Positions 61,210 through 64,000 of a DNA stretch of 64,000 bases are shown in pieces. The number at the start of each line of letters is the position of its first letter. Within the stretch, counting starts at the first letter, position 1. The position numbers and the translations under genes are program-made. The DNA is from Metapseudomonas resinovorans DSM 21078 (GTDB taxonomy: Bacteria > Pseudomonadota > Gammaproteobacteria > Pseudomonadales > Pseudomonadaceae): contig NZ_KE384033.1 in NCBI RefSeq assembly GCF_000423545.1, positions 1-64,000 of the forward strand, written 5' to 3'. The notes below the pieces were generated by a model that ran no database searches, was not told the DNA's origin, and saw nothing but the letters and a program-made list of their open reading frames with translations.

Positions 61210-62642
61210 CACTGGGCTCCTCCAAAGACTTCCACCTGTCTGAAGACGCATGCGGGCGCGGCATGGCCCACGCGCACCACCTGGTTGGGTTCGCCCTTGC
61301 CGCAATAGGGCGTGCCATGGACCTCGAAGGTACTGGCGTCACCCACTGCGGCGAGGCTGCGCCAGAAGTGCGCCGACACACCCCGGTAATTGGGATTCTT
61401 CACCACGCCCTTGAGCTCGCCATTCTCGATCAGGCGGCCCCATTCGCAGCCGAACTGGAACTTGTTGCGGGCATCGTCGATGGACCAGGAGCGGTTGGTG
61501 CTCATCAGCACGCCGCGTTCGATGCCGCCGATCAGTTGCGCCAGGCTCTGGTCGCCAGGCTCCAGGTTGAGGTTCGCCATGCGATCGATGGGGGCACGGT
61601 TCCAGTTGCTCGCCCGGCTGTTGGCGACCCCGGGCAGGCCGCTGCGTTGCTGGGAAAGCGCACCGCCCAGGGGGCGCAGCAGGCGTCCGTCCTTGATGAG
61701 CATTTCCTTGCGGGCCGGCTGGCCGTCGTCATCAAAGCTGTAGCTGGCCAACTCTTCGGGAATGCCTGGGTCGAAACTGATGTTCAGCAACGCCGAGCCG
61801 TACTGGTAGCGGCCGAAATCGTCCAGGCCGATGAAGCTGGTGCCAGCATAGTTGCGCTCGTCACCGAGGATGCGGTCCAGCTCCAGCGGGTGGCCGATGG
61901 ATTCGTGTATCTGCAGCATCATCTGGTCCGGCATCAGCAGCAGGTCGGTGATTGCGCCGGGGGTGTTGGGCGCCAGCAGGAGTTGCAGGGCTTCGTCCGC
62001 TACCCGTGCCGCGGCGCCACCGAAGCCCAGGCGCTGGAGCACTTCGCCACCGCCTTGCTGGCCGCTGCCATAGCCGCCGAAGCTGCGGGTCTGGCTGTCG
62101 CCGCCGTCGAAGGCGGTAACGCTGATACCGGGGTAGGTGAAGCGCAGGTCCTGCCATTGTTCGGCGCCGGCGCTGTTGAGGTAGAGCTGCTCGTGCCGCT
62201 GGCTGTCCAGATAGAGGTTCCAGTTGACCAGTCGCGGATCGTCGGGAATGCGCGCGGACTCCTCGGCCAGCAGCTCGAAGCGTTCGGCGAGGCTCGGGAA
62301 GGGCTGGTCCAGTCCCGGGGACTGATAACGGGCACTGGCTTGTGGAGGCTCCAGACGGCTCTGGTCGACCAGGGCGTAGCGGGCAATTTGCCTGGCGAGC
62401 GCCTCGGCCTTGTTCAGCGCCCGTTGCAGGCCGGCGGGACTGAGGTCGGCGGTGGCCGCATAAGCCTCTACGCCAGCCAGGCGCACGCTGAGCATGGCGC
62501 CCAGGTCCTGGCTCAGTGACGGTGGCTCGGCCACGCCACGGCGCAGCATGGCCTGTTCGGCGGTCTGCCGGACAATGCGCAGGGAATGGAACTCGGCGCG
62601 GGTGGTAAGGGCGGCGAAATGCTGCCTGAGATTTTCGAACAC
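61209..62642 (-). CDS. TldD-like zinc metalloprotease subunit
   Basis: 477 aa. The zinc-binding HESIGHPLELDR (HExxxH, about residue 248) is the TldD signature, so this is the catalytic subunit. Other TldD features are AGTSFIGLDDFGRYQYGS, GRLLRPLGGALSQQRSGLPGVANSRA, and the C-terminal CGKGEPNQVVRVGHAAPAC. First gene of the two-gene operon. Function in peptide maturation or degradation is likely; no peptide-modification cluster is adjacent. Confidence 0.87.
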   Translation of the reverse strand: MFENLRQHFAALTTRAEFHSLRIVRQTAEQAMLRRGVAEPPSLSQDLGAMLSVRLAGVEAYAATADLSPAGLQRALNKAEALARQIARYALVDQSRLEPPQASARYQSPGLDQPFPSLAERFELLAEESARIPDDPRLVNWNLYLDSQRHEQLYLNSAGAEQWQDLRFTYPGISVTAFDGGDSQTRSFGGYGSGQQGGGEVLQRLGFGGAAARVADEALQLLLAPNTPGAITDLLLMPDQMMLQIHESIGHPLELDRILGDERNYAGTSFIGLDDFGRYQYGSALLNISFDPGIPEELASYSFDDDGQPARKEMLIKDGRLLRPLGGALSQQRSGLPGVANSRASNWNRAPIDRMANLNLEPGDQSLAQLIGGIERGVLMSTNRSWSIDDARNKFQFGCEWGRLIENGELKGVVKNPNYRGVSAHFWRSLAAVGDASTFEVHGTPYCGKGEPNQVVRVGHAAPACVFRQVEVFGGAQ

Positions 62643-62813
62643 GGAACACTCCCTGGCCCGGTGAAGTCGATTCTGGCGCGGCCATCGCGTTGCGGTGGCA
62701 GGTCAGTAAGCATAGTAAGTGGCGTAAGCACTAGGTAAATAGCCGGTAAATAGACTTTGCCTTCTGCTTTCAACTGCTTATCGTTCACGCTCTCGCAGAC
62801 TTCGACCTGAATC

Positions 62814-64000
62814 ATGTCCCCGATTACTGACAAGACCCCGAAATCCCGTTCCCTTCGTCACTGGCTGACCATCGCCTTCGCGTTGCTCGCGCTTCTGATG
62901 CTGATCTGGTGGCTCTGGCCGGAAACCGCCGCCAAGCCCAGCGGCGAGGGCGGCCGGGGAGGGCCGGGCCGTCCGGGCTTTGGTGCCTTCTCAGGACCGG
63001 TACCGGTGCGCGTGGCGACCATCACCCAGGGCGACTTCCCGGTTTACCTCAAGGCGCTGGGCACGGTGACTGCGCTGAACACGGTGAACGTGCGTGGCCG
63101 TGTCGACGGCGAGCTGGTCAAGCTGCCGTTCGAGGAAGGCCAGCAAGTCAAGGCCGGTGACCTGCTGGCGGTGATCGATCCGCGTCCTTACCAGGTCGCC
63201 TTGCAACAAGCCGAAGGCACCCTGGCGCAGAACCGCGCGCAAATGAAGAACGCCGAGATCGACCTGGCCCGCTACAAGGGCCTCTACGCCGAAGACAGCA
63301 TCGCCAAGCAGACCCTGGATACACAGGAAGCCCTGGTGGCGCAGTATCGCGGCACCATCAAGACCAACGAGGCCGCGGTGGCCGAGGCCAAGCTCAACCT
63401 TGGCTTCACACAGGTGCGCGCGCCCATCGCTGGCCGCCTTGGCCTGCGCCAGGTGGACCTGGGCAACCTGGTCAGCAGCGGTGACACCACGCCGCTGGTG
63501 GTCATTACCCAGACCAAACCCATCAGCGTCGCCTTCACCCTGCCCGAGGGGCAACTGCCGGCCGTGGTCGGCCCGTTCCGCGCCGGTCGATCCCTGGTGG
63601 TCGAAGCCTGGGATCGTGGTGACAAGGTCAAGCAGGCCGAAGGCGTGCTGCAGAGCCTGGACAACCAGATCGACACCACCACCGGCACCCTCAAGCTCAA
63701 GGCCCGTTTCGCCAACGAGGACGAAGCCCTCTTCCCCAACCAGTTCGTCAACATTCGCCTGCGTGCCGAGCTGTTGCCGCAGGCGGTGCTCATCCCCTCG
63801 GCTGCCGTGCAGTTCGGCAGCCAGGGCACCTTTGCCTACGTGATGGACGGCGAGAAGAAGGTCAAGGTCCGCAAGCTGGAAATCGGCCCGGACGACGGCG
63901 AACGCACGGTGGTCAAAAGCGGCCTGCAACCGGGCGAGCGCGTGGTGCTGGAAGGCACCGACCGCCTGCGCGACGGCAGCGACGTGGAAGTGGTGCATGA
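62814..64000 (+). CDS. muxA: RND efflux periplasmic adaptor subunit (MuxA/MdtA-like), partial
   Basis: 395 codons to the window edge, the gene continues. An N-terminal membrane anchor (about 18-38, LTIAFALLALLMLIWWLW) is followed by the Gly/Pro-rich linker and the lipoyl and helical hairpin domains typical of HlyD-type adaptors: VRGRVDGELVKLPFEEGQQVKAGDLLAVIDPRPYQ and TQVRAPIAGRLGLRQVDLGNLV. The protein resembles MdtA/MuxA, which joins two RND pumps (MuxB, MuxC) to an outer-membrane channel. Position next to tpx and the symporter supports the MuxA assignment (as in PA2528), though the pump genes are outside the window. Confidence 0.82.
   Translation, partial: MSPITDKTPKSRSLRHWLTIAFALLALLMLIWWLWPETAAKPSGEGGRGGPGRPGFGAFSGPVPVRVATITQGDFPVYLKALGTVTALNTVNVRGRVDGELVKLPFEEGQQVKAGDLLAVIDPRPYQVALQQAEGTLAQNRAQMKNAEIDLARYKGLYAEDSIAKQTLDTQEALVAQYRGTIKTNEAAVAEAKLNLGFTQVRAPIAGRLGLRQVDLGNLVSSGDTTPLVVITQTKPISVAFTLPEGQLPAVVGPFRAGRSLVVEAWDRGDKVKQAEGVLQSLDNQIDTTTGTLKLKARFANEDEALFPNQFVNIRLRAELLPQAVLIPSAAVQFGSQGTFAYVMDGEKKVKVRKLEIGPDDGERTVVKSGLQPGERVVLEGTDRLRDGSDVEVVH

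Overview
The DNA is from a high-GC gammaproteobacterium, almost certainly Pseudomonas. Three things point there: GC-rich codon use, Pseudomonas-type extragenic palindromes, and a backbone whose order (acyl-CoA cluster, LysR, acyl-CoA dehydrogenase, terC, xthA, GNAT, tamA, tamB, Na+/alanine symporter, tpx, Mux-type pump adaptor) resembles the PA2557-PA2528 stretch of P. aeruginosa as I remember it. No database was consulted.

Layout. 1-1736 is the right end of an IS66-family element (end of tnpB, complete tnpC). 1737-2530 is an AT-rich, gene-poor stretch with two exact Anr/Fnr boxes. It precedes a small secreted Gly/His-rich repeat protein. 2999-4945 is a UvrD-like helicase. 5178-10813 is an acyl-CoA catabolic operon (ligase, SDR, thiolase, dehydrogenase, hydratase), followed by its LysR regulator and a divergent acyl-CoA dehydrogenase. 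13358-19200 holds terC with a coupled 57-aa gene, a TonB-dependent siderophore receptor, a PBP-OmpA fusion and a YegP-like protein.

19.25-50.45 kb is a catabolic island. The same 42-bp terminator sequence (41/42 identical) stands at both edges, in each case between convergent genes, and a gene start is cut off at the right edge. This suggests insertion into one terminator between the YegP-like gene and xthA. Inside are a Rieske oxygenase with a MarR regulator; a 15-kb run with DUF1302, DUF1329, YCF48 and RND envelope proteins, a major facilitator, a nitroreductase, SDR, cupin, FAA hydrolase, epimerase, cyclase, sulfatase and Cache protein; an extradiol-type VOC protein with a C-C hydrolase; a chemoreceptor; a flavin monooxygenase with a ferredoxin reductase; a second Rieske oxygenase with a TetR regulator; a Rieske ferredoxin; an amidohydrolase; a GlcG-like protein; and two NodD-like LysR regulators.

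The most striking signal is a 37-bp operator present five times in the island, always upstream of an operon and oriented with it: ATC-N9-GAT-N7-ATC-N9-GAT, with one mismatch in the first triplet of two copies. This is the architecture of the rhizobial nod box, and the LysR proteins encoded beside it are of NodD type. The five boxes link the envelope/catabolic operon, the ring-cleavage pair, the chemoreceptor, the monooxygenase and the ferredoxin/regulator/amidohydrolase operon into one proposed regulon. The substrate is unknown. The gene set suits a hydroxylated aromatic, perhaps plant-derived and possibly sulfated.

50.5-64 kb returns to backbone: xthA, GNAT, tamA-tamB, Na+/alanine symporter, tpx, a TldD/PmbA pair and the start of an RND efflux adaptor gene.
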